64,000 nt of DNA from an uncultured Algibacter sp. GTDB lineage: Bacteria > Bacteroidota > Bacteroidia > Flavobacteriales > Flavobacteriaceae. The notes under the pieces are model-generated. The model saw only the letters and a program-made list of their open reading frames with translations, had not been told where the DNA came from and did no database searches. The stretch spans positions 310,001 to 374,000 of the forward strand of contig NZ_CANKXG010000001.1 in the NCBI RefSeq assembly GCF_947487575.1, written 5' to 3'. Below are positions 52,082 to 61,789 of this stretch, piece by piece. A program made the translations under genes and the position numbers. Position 1 is the stretch's first letter. Each line of letters opens with the position of its first letter.

Positions 52082-53992
52082 ATGACGAACGTAACAGCAC
52101 ACAGTCTATTTACCGACTTCGATATAAATCTTTTTAAAAGTGGTAAGCATTTTCGTTTATACGAAAAGTTTGGATCTCACCCTCTAACCCTTAACGGGAT
52201 TAAAGGCACCTATTTTGCAGTTTGGGCACCAAGCGCAAAAGCTGTATCTGTTATAGGAGATTTTAATTATTGGAAAGACAACGAACATCCTTTAAATGTA
52301 CGCTGGGACGAGAGCGGTATATGGGAAGGTTTTATCCCATTAGTAGGAAAAGGGAATGTTTATAAATATAAAATTCAAAGCCATAACGATGGTATAATTA
52401 CAGAAAAGGCAGACCCTTATGCGCGCCGTTACGAACATAATCCTAAAACAGCATCAATTGTTTGGAATGATGATTATAAATGGAAAGATAAAGACTGGAT
52501 GAAGGTACGTAAAAAGCATAATGCTATTGATGCACCTTATTCTGTTTACGAAGTACATTTAGGTTCTTGGAAAAAACATATTGAAGAAGACCGTTTTATG
52601 TCTTACTTTGAGTTAGCTGATGATTTAGTAAAATATGTAAGTGAAATGAATTTCACTCATGTAGAATTAATGCCTATAATGGAATTTCCTTATGACCCTT
52701 CTTGGGGTTATCAGGTTACAGGGTATTTTGCACCTACATCACGTTTTGGATATCCAGAAGAGTTTAAATATTTAGTTGATAAATTACACCAAGCTGGAAT
52801 AGGAATTATTTTAGATTGGGTACCATCTCACTTCCCAGAAGACGCACACGGACTGGGTTTTTTTGATGGGTCTCACTTATACGAACACCCAGACAAGCGT
52901 AAAGGCTATCACCAAGATTGGAAAAGTTTAATATTTAATTACGAACGGAATGAGGTACGCTCGTTCTTAATAAGTAACGCTGTTTTCTGGATGGATCAAT
53001 ATCATGCTGACGGGTTACGTGTAGATGCTGTTGCCTCTATGCTATTCTTAGATTATTCAAGAGAAGATGGCGAGTGGGAACCAAACATTTATGGAGGCAG
53101 AGAAAATTTAGCAGTAATAAGTTTCCTTAAAGAGCTAAATGAAGAAATTTATGCATCATTCCCAGATGTACAAACAATTGCTGAAGAATCTACAGCATTT
53201 CCCATGGTTTCTAAACCAACATTTATTGGCGGTTTAGGATTTGGAATGAAATGGATGATGGGATGGATGCACGATACTCTTGAGTATTTTGGTAAAGACC
53301 CTGTATATAGAAAATATCATCATAATGAAATTACCTTCAGTTTAGCCTATGCCTTTACTGAAAATTTCATGTTACCATTATCTCATGATGAAGTCGTTTA
53401 TGGCAAAAACTCTATTTTAGGACGCATGCCAGGTGATGAATGGCAACGTTTTGCAAACCTCCGTTTACTATATGGTTATATGTTTACTCATCCTGGAACA
53501 AAACTATTGTTTATGGGTAGTGAATTTGGACAGTATAACGAGTGGGATTTTCAAGAAAGTTTAGACTGGAACTTATTGGAATTTAAACCTCACCAAGACA
53601 TGCTAAACTATTACAAATCGCTTAACGCTATCTATAAAAACACACCAGCCTTGTATGAAAAAGGGTTTAGTGGCGAAGGTTTTGAATGGATAAGTCATGA
53701 CGACCATGAAAACTGCGTCATTTCATATATTAGAAAAGGATATAAAAATGATGAGAATGTAGTTGTAGTTTGTAATTTAACTCCAACTGTTAGAAATAAA
53801 TACAAAATAGGGGTTACTGCAAAAGGAAAATTAATTGAAATTTTTAATAGCGATTCTAAAGCATTTGGAGGAAGCGGTATTAAAAACAAAAAAGAAACTA
53901 CAATTAAAAAAGAATCTTGGAACGGTAAAGACTATTCAGCAGAAATTACTTTACCGCCATTGGCTGTAATCATTTTCTCTTTTAAAGCTTAA
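52082..53992 (+). CDS. glgB: 1,4-alpha-glucan branching enzyme
   Basis: 636 residues. An N-terminal CBM48 (FAVWAPSAKAVSVIGDFNYW) precedes the GH13 barrel. The catalytic triad is Asp315 (LRVDAVASM), Glu368 (TIAEEST) and Asp436 (PLSHDEVVYG). VHLGSWKKH and GYQVTGYFAPTSRFG are GlgB signatures. It introduces alpha-1,6 branches into glycogen. It begins 3 bases after glgC, and a stem-loop follows its stop. Confidence 0.96.
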   Translation: MTNVTAHSLFTDFDINLFKSGKHFRLYEKFGSHPLTLNGIKGTYFAVWAPSAKAVSVIGDFNYWKDNEHPLNVRWDESGIWEGFIPLVGKGNVYKYKIQSHNDGIITEKADPYARRYEHNPKTASIVWNDDYKWKDKDWMKVRKKHNAIDAPYSVYEVHLGSWKKHIEEDRFMSYFELADDLVKYVSEMNFTHVELMPIMEFPYDPSWGYQVTGYFAPTSRFGYPEEFKYLVDKLHQAGIGIILDWVPSHFPEDAHGLGFFDGSHLYEHPDKRKGYHQDWKSLIFNYERNEVRSFLISNAVFWMDQYHADGLRVDAVASMLFLDYSREDGEWEPNIYGGRENLAVISFLKELNEEIYASFPDVQTIAEESTAFPMVSKPTFIGGLGFGMKWMMGWMHDTLEYFGKDPVYRKYHHNEITFSLAYAFTENFMLPLSHDEVVYGKNSILGRMPGDEWQRFANLRLLYGYMFTHPGTKLLFMGSEFGQYNEWDFQESLDWNLLEFKPHQDMLNYYKSLNAIYKNTPALYEKGFSGEGFEWISHDDHENCVISYIRKGYKNDENVVVVCNLTPTVRNKYKIGVTAKGKLIEIFNSDSKAFGGSGIKNKKETTIKKESWNGKDYSAEITLPPLAVIIFSFKA

Positions 53993-54010
53993 TTCTTTTA
54001 AACATTTAAT

Positions 54011-54070
54011 AGGATTAACTTCAATGATCTCTTTTTAAAAAAAAGTCGTTGAAATTAATCCTGTTTTTTA
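54011..54070 (+). terminator. stem-loop terminator after glgB
   Basis: AGGATTAACTTCAA pairs with TTGAAATTAATCCT over a long loop and is followed by GTTTTTTAC. It separates glgB from the GH31 gene, which probably has its own promoter (TACTTTCG at 54219-54226). Confidence 0.65.
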
Positions 54071-54251
54071 CAATTTTAATGCCTACTAAATTCCTAAATA
54101 TCTGCTAATTGACTTAACTTTAAACATTCCGTAATTAATCAATTCATTATTTAACTTATATGTAATTATTATGGTTGTTTTTTAGCGAAAAGAAATCTAT
54201 AAAATTTTCAAAATTTAGTACTTTCGTTAATTATTATTGAATCATTATTTT

Positions 54252-56654
54252 ATGATATTAAATACAGAATTAGAGTATAAAGGAAACTTGTTTCCATCAA
54301 AAATAGTTAAATACGAAAAAAACCTTAATGTGCTGTCTTTTACAACTGCAAACGGGGTTGTTTTAGAGGTTACAGTTAGGAGGGATAGCATCCTTCGTTT
54401 TAGATTTACAACTACAGGTATTTTCGAAAATGATTTTTCGTATGCCATTACCAAATATGCAAGTAGAGGCTATAATCACCTTGACGTTGCTGAAGATGAC
54501 AATAATTACATCATTACAACTGCAAAACTTATTTGTCATATTTCAAAATTAGATTTAAGAACATCTATTTATGATGCAAAAGATAAATCTTTAATTTGTG
54601 AAGACGAGTTAGGTTTCCATTGGGAAGAAAGTTACGAGCATGGTGGTAATATTGTTAAAATGTCTAAAACCGCTCAACCTGGTGAAAGTTATTATGGTTT
54701 AGGTGATAAACCTGTAGATAATAACCTTAAAGGAAAACGTTTTGAAAACTGGGTAACAGATTCTTACGCCTACGGTAGAGATACAGACCCTATTTATAAA
54801 GCCATTCCGTTTTATACAGGGTTACATAATAAAAAATCTTACGGCGTATTTTTTGATAATACATTCAGATCATTTTTTGATTTTTGTAATGAACGTAGAA
54901 ACATTACAAGTTTTTGGGCACAAGGTGGCGAAATGAATTACTATTTTATTTACGGTCCTGAAATGTCTGATGTGGTTGTAAACTACACCGATTTAACAGG
55001 TAAACCTCATGAAATGCCTGCACTTTGGACTTTAGGGTATCACCAATGTAAATGGAGTTATTATCCAGAATCAAACGTAAAAGAAATCACCTCTAAATTT
55101 AGAGAATTACAAATACCTTGTGATGCTATTTATCTAGATATTGATTACATGGAAGGATTTAGATGCTTTACTTGGAGTAAAGAGTATTTTCCAGACCCTA
55201 AGCGTATGGTTAAGGAATTAGCAGACGATGGTTTTAAAACCATTGTTATTATAGATCCAGGAATTAAAATAGACATGGATTATTCGGTGTTTAAAGAAGG
55301 TCTTGATAAAGATTACTTCTGTAAACGTGCCGATGGACCATATATGAAAGGTAAAGTTTGGCCTGGGGAATGTTATTTCCCAGATTTCACAAACCCAGAA
55401 GTAAGAGAATGGTGGTCTAATTTATTCCAAGAACTCGTTGAAGATATTGGTGTTAAAGGTGTTTGGAACGATATGAACGAACCAGCAGTAATGGACGTTC
55501 CAGGAAAAACATTTCCTAATGATGTTAGACACGATTATGATGGAAATCACTGTAGCCACAGAAAAGCACATAATATTTACGGAATGCAAATGGCGCGTGC
55601 CACATACCAAGGCTTAAAGAAATTCTCTTATCCGAAAAGACCTTTTGTTATTACAAGAGCTGCTTATTCTGGTACACAACGTTATACATCTAGTTGGACT
55701 GGAGATAATATTGCTACATGGGATCATTTAACTATTGCTAACTTGCAAGCACAACGTATGTGTATGTCTGGATTCTCATTTATAGGGTCTGATATTGGAG
55801 GGTTTGCAGAACAACCAAATGGCGAATTATATGCAAGATGGATTCAGTTAGGTATTTTCCACCCGTTTTGTAGAACGCACTCCTCTGGAGATCATGGCGA
55901 TCAAGAACCTTGGGCTTTCGGAACAACTATTACAGATGTTGTAAGAAAGTTTATTGAATTAAGATATCAATTATTACCATACTTATATACTGCCTTTTGG
56001 AGGTATGCAGAAGAAGGTATCCCTATCTTAAAATCTCTTGTATTATACGATCAACACGATCCACAGACACATTACAGAAACGACGAATTTATCTTTGGCG
56101 AAAAAATACTAGCATGTCCAATTACTGGACCAAACCAGAAAGGAAGACGCATGTATATCCCTAAAGGAAAATGGTACAACTTCTGGACAGACCAAGTTGT
56201 TGATGGTGGATCTGAAATATGGGTTGAAGCAGATTTAAATAGCATGCCAATTTTTGTAAAAGAAGGCGCTATAATTCCTAAATATCCTATTCAACAATAT
56301 GTAGGAGAAAAAACAATTGATGAATTATTACTAGATGTTTATTACGCTGAAGGTAAAGAGGAATCCATGGTTTATGAAGATGCTACAGATGGTTATGACT
56401 ATATTAAAGGTAGATATAGTTTAAGAAACTTTAAGTTGTATGGTAAAAAGAAAGAACTAATTATACAACAACATAAATCTGGTAAGTTTGTAACTACTTA
56501 TAAAACTTTTAAACTTAGTTTGCATGGTTTACCATTTAAAATCTCTAAAGTAGAGGTTGATAATGTTGTAATTCCTTTAAAAGACTTAAAGCTTAATGGT
56601 GATAATACTTTAGTACTTACTAAAGAATTTACAGAGTTACATATAAGAGCGTAA
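54252..56654 (+). CDS. alpha-glucosidase / alpha-xylosidase family protein, GH31
   Basis: 800 residues from ATG 54252; a TTG at 54237 is a less likely start. The GH31 nucleophile Asp407 is in WNDMNEPAV and the acid/base Asp485 in SWTGDNIATWDHL. The N-terminal domain ends GLGDKPVDNNLKGKRFENW, and GFRCFTWSKEYFPDP lies in the barrel. There is no signal peptide, so it is cytoplasmic. The location after glgB suggests release of glucose from glycogen or maltodextrin, but other alpha-glucosides are possible. Confidence 0.93.
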   Translation: MILNTELEYKGNLFPSKIVKYEKNLNVLSFTTANGVVLEVTVRRDSILRFRFTTTGIFENDFSYAITKYASRGYNHLDVAEDDNNYIITTAKLICHISKLDLRTSIYDAKDKSLICEDELGFHWEESYEHGGNIVKMSKTAQPGESYYGLGDKPVDNNLKGKRFENWVTDSYAYGRDTDPIYKAIPFYTGLHNKKSYGVFFDNTFRSFFDFCNERRNITSFWAQGGEMNYYFIYGPEMSDVVVNYTDLTGKPHEMPALWTLGYHQCKWSYYPESNVKEITSKFRELQIPCDAIYLDIDYMEGFRCFTWSKEYFPDPKRMVKELADDGFKTIVIIDPGIKIDMDYSVFKEGLDKDYFCKRADGPYMKGKVWPGECYFPDFTNPEVREWWSNLFQELVEDIGVKGVWNDMNEPAVMDVPGKTFPNDVRHDYDGNHCSHRKAHNIYGMQMARATYQGLKKFSYPKRPFVITRAAYSGTQRYTSSWTGDNIATWDHLTIANLQAQRMCMSGFSFIGSDIGGFAEQPNGELYARWIQLGIFHPFCRTHSSGDHGDQEPWAFGTTITDVVRKFIELRYQLLPYLYTAFWRYAEEGIPILKSLVLYDQHDPQTHYRNDEFIFGEKILACPITGPNQKGRRMYIPKGKWYNFWTDQVVDGGSEIWVEADLNSMPIFVKEGAIIPKYPIQQYVGEKTIDELLLDVYYAEGKEESMVYEDATDGYDYIKGRYSLRNFKLYGKKKELIIQQHKSGKFVTTYKTFKLSLHGLPFKISKVEVDNVVIPLKDLKLNGDNTLVLTKEFTELHIRA

Positions 56655-56674
56655 ATAAGCTAACATATAGTTTT

Positions 56675-56715
56675 AAAACGCCTTACTTTTAAAAAGTGAG
56701 GCGTTTTTTGTTTTA
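56675..56715 (+). terminator. terminator after the GH31 gene
   Basis: AAAACGCC.TACTTTT/AAAAGTGA.GGCGTTTT imperfect stem followed by a T-rich tail. It also ends the convergent antiporter gene on the minus strand. Confidence 0.8.
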
Positions 56716-56716
56716 T

Positions 56717-58585
56717 TTACTCTTCTTTTAATTTCTTTGGCTCAATTATAGGCACCTCTTCAACATCAAAAGGCTTCCCTAAATAAACTAGCTCATAGCC
56801 TTTTTCAATATTTTCAAACTCTAAACTGTAAGAGGATATAATGTGAAATTCACCTTCATTATCCTTTACAAATAGTGGGATAATATCAGGATTATCATTA
56901 GAAATTGTAATTAACTCATCATAATGTGCTTTATCATTCAAATTAATTTCTTGAATAGATGGGTAGGCTCTTGTTAACTCTAACAAAGCACTATAATCAT
57001 CTCTGTGAGAAAACAAGCCTTCCTTTGGGTTATTAGTATCGTCTAACATTTCTTTAGTGGTTACTAATCTAAACGCTCCATTTTCTCCAAATTGCTTGCT
57101 AAATTTATTAATGGCATACTTATTAATATCTGGGTTTCCTGTTAATGCCATAATGTAACCTACATCACTAAGCTCTATATTATCCATCAAGGTATCCGAA
57201 TAAATGTTTGTACTTATGGCCTCTAAACCTAATTCTTTGGCTTTTTCAATATTACGCTCGTTGCTATCTATAAGCACCACATGCCTTCCGTTTGTTAATA
57301 GATAATGCCCCAACAGCCTTGACACTTTAGATGCTCCGACAATTAAAATCCCTTCGGATTTTTTCAAAAACACACCTACTATTTTAGCAAACACTCTTGC
57401 TGTAGTAGCGTTTAATAAAACGGTTCCTAAAACAATCATAAAAACTAAAGGTGTAATATACTCTGCACCTTCAACTCCTTGTTTCAAAAGCTTACTTCCA
57501 AAAAGCGAAGCAATACCTGCAGCAACAATACCTCGAGGACCAACCCAACTAATAAATAGTTTTTCGTTAAACTTCAACTTTGAGCCATGAGTACTTACAA
57601 AAACAGCAATCGGCCTTATCAAAAATACTACTAAAGCAAAAAGAATTGCTGTTTTCCATGTATAAAGTAGCATTAAATCTTCAATATTAATGTTAGCAGC
57701 AAGGAGTATAAAAAGTATTGAAATTAATAGAACACTAAGAGACTCTTTAAAATAAAGTAACTCCTTTAGGTTGTTTAGTTTCCCGTTACCTAAAACCATT
57801 CCCATAACTACAACTGCTAATAATCCCGACTCGTGGGCAAATATTTCAGATTCAACAAAAACCAACAAAACGGTTGATAAAGACACCACATTTAATAAGT
57901 AATGAGGAATAAATTTTTTGTTAATTGCAAAGGCTAAGGCATGGGCAAAAGTAAAACCAAACGTTGTTCCGAATAATACAATTTTACCAAACTCTATTAA
58001 AGCTGTTTTTGTAAAGCCACTATCTCCTTCAACACTTATAAACTCAAATACCAAAACTGCTACTAAAGCACCTATAGGATCGATTAGAATGCCCTCCCAT
58101 TTTAAAACAGTAGAAATGTCTTTTTTTAATGGTATATTTCTCAAAATAGGCGTAATTACTGTGGGCCCAGTAACAATAATAAGACCTGCAAATAAAAATG
58201 AAAGCTCCCAGCTTAAATTAAATATAAAATATGATAGTATACCAGCTCCAAAAAAGGTAATGGCAGATCCTAAAGTTATTAACTTGGTAATTACAGGCCC
58301 TACATTTTTTATTTCAGAGCGTTTTAATGTTAAACCACCTTCAAAAAGAATAATACTTATTGCTAAGGACACAAAATAGTATAAGCCATCTCCAGGAAAC
58401 AATCCTTTTTCACCATTCCAAACAGGTTCTATCCATTTAGACCCATCTTCACTTAAAAATTCTGCTGCAATAGGACCAACTAATAAACCTATTAAAATTA
58501 AAGGTAGAATGGCAGGAATTTTAAACTTCCAAGCAACCCATTGCGCTAATATTCCTAAAATTATAATTCCAGCAAGTTCTAACAT
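56717..58585 (-). CDS. cation:proton antiporter with TrkA-type cytoplasmic domains
   Basis: 622 residues from ATG 58585 (MLELAGIIILGILAQWVAWK). About 12 helices occupy residues 1-390, with the CPA motif GLIIVTGPTVITPILRN and ISWVGPRGIVAAGIASLFG. A Rossmann-like TrkA-N/RCK domain begins ILIVGASKVSRLLGHYLL and a TrkA-C-like region ends the protein. Such proteins exchange Na+ or K+ for H+; the WVGPRGIVAA motif points to a NhaP/CPA1-like type. It diverges from the stress-protein/SulP pair over 103 bp. Confidence 0.9.
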   Translation of the reverse strand: MLELAGIIILGILAQWVAWKFKIPAILPLILIGLLVGPIAAEFLSEDGSKWIEPVWNGEKGLFPGDGLYYFVSLAISIILFEGGLTLKRSEIKNVGPVITKLITLGSAITFFGAGILSYFIFNLSWELSFLFAGLIIVTGPTVITPILRNIPLKKDISTVLKWEGILIDPIGALVAVLVFEFISVEGDSGFTKTALIEFGKIVLFGTTFGFTFAHALAFAINKKFIPHYLLNVVSLSTVLLVFVESEIFAHESGLLAVVVMGMVLGNGKLNNLKELLYFKESLSVLLISILFILLAANINIEDLMLLYTWKTAILFALVVFLIRPIAVFVSTHGSKLKFNEKLFISWVGPRGIVAAGIASLFGSKLLKQGVEGAEYITPLVFMIVLGTVLLNATTARVFAKIVGVFLKKSEGILIVGASKVSRLLGHYLLTNGRHVVLIDSNERNIEKAKELGLEAISTNIYSDTLMDNIELSDVGYIMALTGNPDINKYAINKFSKQFGENGAFRLVTTKEMLDDTNNPKEGLFSHRDDYSALLELTRAYPSIQEINLNDKAHYDELITISNDNPDIIPLFVKDNEGEFHIISSYSLEFENIEKGYELVYLGKPFDVEEVPIIEPKKLKEE

Positions 58586-58688
58586 AAGCAAAATATTTTT
58601 TCAAAACACTAATTTAAGTAAAACCAAGGGTTTTTTATTTTCAAAAAATGTTATCTTTCAACTTTGACTTAAAAATATAGCAAAACCT

Positions 58689-59537
58689 TTGTCTTTAAAG
58701 CCTTTTAAAAGTATTGGAATTGGGGTAGCATATTCCCCAAACTTAAAAGCTAACCTTTTTGAGGCAGCTAGGTTGTCTGTTTTTTTTGGTTCAAAATTAT
58801 ATTTAATTCATGTTGGTGATAATTCTGAGAAAAAAATTAACATGTTGAGTATTATTCTTAAAAGTTTTGAAAAAGACAACTTAGATTATGAGGTTGTTTT
58901 TAAATCTGGAGATCCTGTTGATGTTATTTTATCTACTTCTGAAGAAAAAAAAATAGATTTATTAATCCTTGGTGCTGTGCAACGCGAACGGATTTTAAAA
59001 TACTATGTAGGTTCTATAGCCAGAAAAATTACTCGACAAGCCAAGTGTTCCATTTTATTATTAATAAAACCATCTGTTAAGCGTTTACCTTGTAAACATA
59101 TTGTAGTAAACGGTTTAAAAGACCCAAAAACGGAACAAACTATTACATCTGCTTTTTATGTAGCTAAACAACTTAAATCTAATAAAATAACCATTGTTGA
59201 AGAAATTGAACAAGATGAAGTTCATGTAAAAGTTGATGATGATAAATCATTAAGGCGTGCTAACATTGCTAAAGAGCGTATTAAACTCAGAGAAAATTCT
59301 AGAGTCAAAGAAATTATAAGTCACATTCCGGAAGCATACACAAAAAATATAACTATAAAATTGCAACCTATTTTTGGTAAGCGAGGGTATTCCATTGGGC
59401 ACTATGCACAAATTTCTAGAGCCGATTTATTAATAATGAATGGCCCTTCTAAAATGACCTTTTGGGATCGATTATTTCCACATGATATAGAACATATTTT
59501 AACCGAACTACCAACCGATGTGTTAATTCTACAATGA
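58689..59537 (+). CDS. universal stress protein family protein
   Basis: 282 residues with TTG start at 58689 (MSLKPFKSIGIGVAYSPN). The first half is a USP domain: IGVAYSPNLKANLFEAARL, the strand VVFKSGDPVDVILSTSEEKK, then LLILGAVQRE and a tail KCSILLLIKPS. The second half (KHIVVNGLKDPKTEQTITSA ... LLIMNGPSKMTFWDRLFPHD) is a weaker USP-like domain. It overlaps the SulP gene by four bases, so the two are translationally coupled, and it may regulate or modulate the transporter. The function is inferred. Confidence 0.82.
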   Translation: MSLKPFKSIGIGVAYSPNLKANLFEAARLSVFFGSKLYLIHVGDNSEKKINMLSIILKSFEKDNLDYEVVFKSGDPVDVILSTSEEKKIDLLILGAVQRERILKYYVGSIARKITRQAKCSILLLIKPSVKRLPCKHIVVNGLKDPKTEQTITSAFYVAKQLKSNKITIVEEIEQDEVHVKVDDDKSLRRANIAKERIKLRENSRVKEIISHIPEAYTKNITIKLQPIFGKRGYSIGHYAQISRADLLIMNGPSKMTFWDRLFPHDIEHILTELPTDVLILQ

Positions 59538-61735
59538 GTCCAAGTAAAAACAACATAAAAGACTTCTTTAAAACACTACCTAAAAATATATTTTCAGGGT
59601 TTGTAGTTAGTCTTATTGCTTTACCACTAGGTTTGGGACTTGCTATGGCGAGTGATGCACCTCCAATTGCTGGTATTATTGCTGCTATTGTTGGCGGTGT
59701 TATTGTTTCTATTTTAGGAGGTAGCCATGTTACCATTGTTGGTCCTGGAAATGGTTTAGTAGGTGTGCTTTTAGTGGCTATAACCACTCTAGGTATAGAG
59801 ACTGCTTATGTCGCTATTATGTGCTCGGGTGTTTTACTATTACTTCTTGGTTTTTTTAGAATGGGAGCACTTGCTGATTTTTTTCCTTCCTCTGCTATTC
59901 AAGGGATGCTTGCTGCTATTGGGTTAATTATTTTAGGAAAACAGTTCCATATCATGCTTGCTCATAAAATTAAAAGAGCAGATACTGTTGACTATCTTTT
60001 AGAAATACCATACACTATAAATGATGCTGTTCATTACGAGAATAAAGGGTTGATTTTTGCAGCTTTAGCAGGGATTTTAAGTTTGGCTATTATGCTTTTC
60101 TATTCAAAAATTAGAAATAAATATTTGCAACTTATTCCTGCACCTATGTGGATTGTAATTCTATCTATAGGATTCAGTTACTATTTTGAATTAGGCTTAC
60201 ACGAACCCAACCCCATTGCGCCAGAATACATGATTTCTGGTATTCCTAATATTCAAGAAATAATAGCAGATTTACCAACACCTAATTTTAGCGGTATTTG
60301 GAGTTTTTCGTTTTGGGGCAGCGTTTTAGCGCTTACACTTATTGCCAGTATAGAATCCCTTTTAAGTATTAAGGCTGTTGATAAATTAGACCCTGAAAAA
60401 AGACGCTCTAACGTTAACAGGGATTTAAAAGCACTAGGTTTAGCAACTATTGGTAGTGGTTTATTAGGCGGATTAAATGTTGTAACTGTAATTGCAAGAA
60501 GTTCAGTTAATGTAAATCAAGGCGCAACAAACAGGTCTGCAAATTTTTTCCACGCTTTATTTTTAGTGTTTTTTATTGTGTTTTTTAGCACACAACTAAC
60601 ACGTATTCCACTTCCAGCTTTAATGTCCATTTTAGTTTATACTGGCTATAAATTAGCATCGCCAAAGGTTATTACAAAAATATTTTCCATTGGTAAGGAG
60701 CAGCTTATCATCTTTTTTGTAACCTTAATTGTAACCTTAAAAATAGGTTTGATAACTGGTATTCTTATGGGTGTTTTAACCACCTTTATAATTCATGTTA
60801 TTATAAATCGAAGCTTTGGTTATGGCCTATTTATTAGAAATCTATTAAAACCTAATGTTTTGATGTATAAGGAACAAGGTGATAAAGATAATTACTACGT
60901 TAGTGTGAAACATTTTTGCAGTTTTTTGAATTATTTTAGATTGAAAAAACACCTAAATGCTATTCCTGAAGACAGAGATGTTATTGTAGATTTTTCGCTT
61001 TGTAATTTTGTTGATGATACCGTGTTAGAAAACATCAATAATTATCAAGAATTATTCGCTAAACGAAGTGGCCATTTTGATGTAGTTGGTTTAGATATGC
61101 ACGATACTGAAACGAAACACCCTTTTGCTTCTAGACGTTTGCTTCCTGTTCCAAATATTATTAAAAACAGCTTAACAAGGCGACAAACAAGTATGGAAAC
61201 TTTAGCTGAGGACTATACTTTAAATTACAATCCGGAAAAGAAAAAAGAAGTTCCATTTCTTAATAATTTTGCATTCTTTAGCACTAAACAAATCAATCAT
61301 ATATATAATAATCTATCGGATAAAAATAGCGACATTACATTATTTGATATTGAGTTTTCTGAAGGTGAATTTATTGCCAAAGAAGTGATTAGAAAAACAA
61401 TGCTTCATATCGATTTAAATTTTGTTATTCCTGAATTCACTTTAGACAAAGAGGGGTTTTTAGAAAAAGTATCAGCTTTTGCTGGATTTAAAGATATTCC
61501 TATTGAAAACCATGACGATTTTTCTAATCGTTTCTATTTACAAGGTGAAAATGAAGCGGGTATTGCTAAGTTTTTTAATGATGATGTGACGCATTTCTTT
61601 GAAAGTAACCCTTATTATCATGTAGAATCTAACGGAAATGCACTTCTAATCTTTGGAAAAGAACGTTTAGCCAGTATTAAAGAAATTAAAGCGCTTTATG
61701 ATTTTGGCAAACGTTTAAAGGAAGTAATATCTTAA
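59534..61735 (+). CDS. SulP family inorganic anion transporter with long C-terminal cytoplasmic extension
   Basis: 733 residues. The transmembrane half (about 12-430) carries the SulP pattern FSGFVVSLIALPLGLGLAMA, GPGNGLVGVL, SSAIQGMLAAIGLII and IASIESLLSIKAVDKLD. A STAS-like domain follows (VIVDFSLCNFVDDTVLENIN), though without the classical phosphoacceptor context. A further 200 residues (ITLFDIEFSEGEFIAKEVIR onward, with FSNRFYLQGENEAGIAKFF) form a domain I do not recognise. SulP proteins carry sulphate or bicarbonate, the latter likely in marine strains. It overlaps the upstream USP gene (ATGA). Confidence 0.88.
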   Translation: MSPSKNNIKDFFKTLPKNIFSGFVVSLIALPLGLGLAMASDAPPIAGIIAAIVGGVIVSILGGSHVTIVGPGNGLVGVLLVAITTLGIETAYVAIMCSGVLLLLLGFFRMGALADFFPSSAIQGMLAAIGLIILGKQFHIMLAHKIKRADTVDYLLEIPYTINDAVHYENKGLIFAALAGILSLAIMLFYSKIRNKYLQLIPAPMWIVILSIGFSYYFELGLHEPNPIAPEYMISGIPNIQEIIADLPTPNFSGIWSFSFWGSVLALTLIASIESLLSIKAVDKLDPEKRRSNVNRDLKALGLATIGSGLLGGLNVVTVIARSSVNVNQGATNRSANFFHALFLVFFIVFFSTQLTRIPLPALMSILVYTGYKLASPKVITKIFSIGKEQLIIFFVTLIVTLKIGLITGILMGVLTTFIIHVIINRSFGYGLFIRNLLKPNVLMYKEQGDKDNYYVSVKHFCSFLNYFRLKKHLNAIPEDRDVIVDFSLCNFVDDTVLENINNYQELFAKRSGHFDVVGLDMHDTETKHPFASRRLLPVPNIIKNSLTRRQTSMETLAEDYTLNYNPEKKKEVPFLNNFAFFSTKQINHIYNNLSDKNSDITLFDIEFSEGEFIAKEVIRKTMLHIDLNFVIPEFTLDKEGFLEKVSAFAGFKDIPIENHDDFSNRFYLQGENEAGIAKFFNDDVTHFFESNPYYHVESNGNALLIFGKERLASIKEIKALYDFGKRLKEVIS

Positions 61736-61789
61736 TATATTCTTAACATTTTCAAGGATTTGACATAGATTTCTTAATTTTACAATCCT

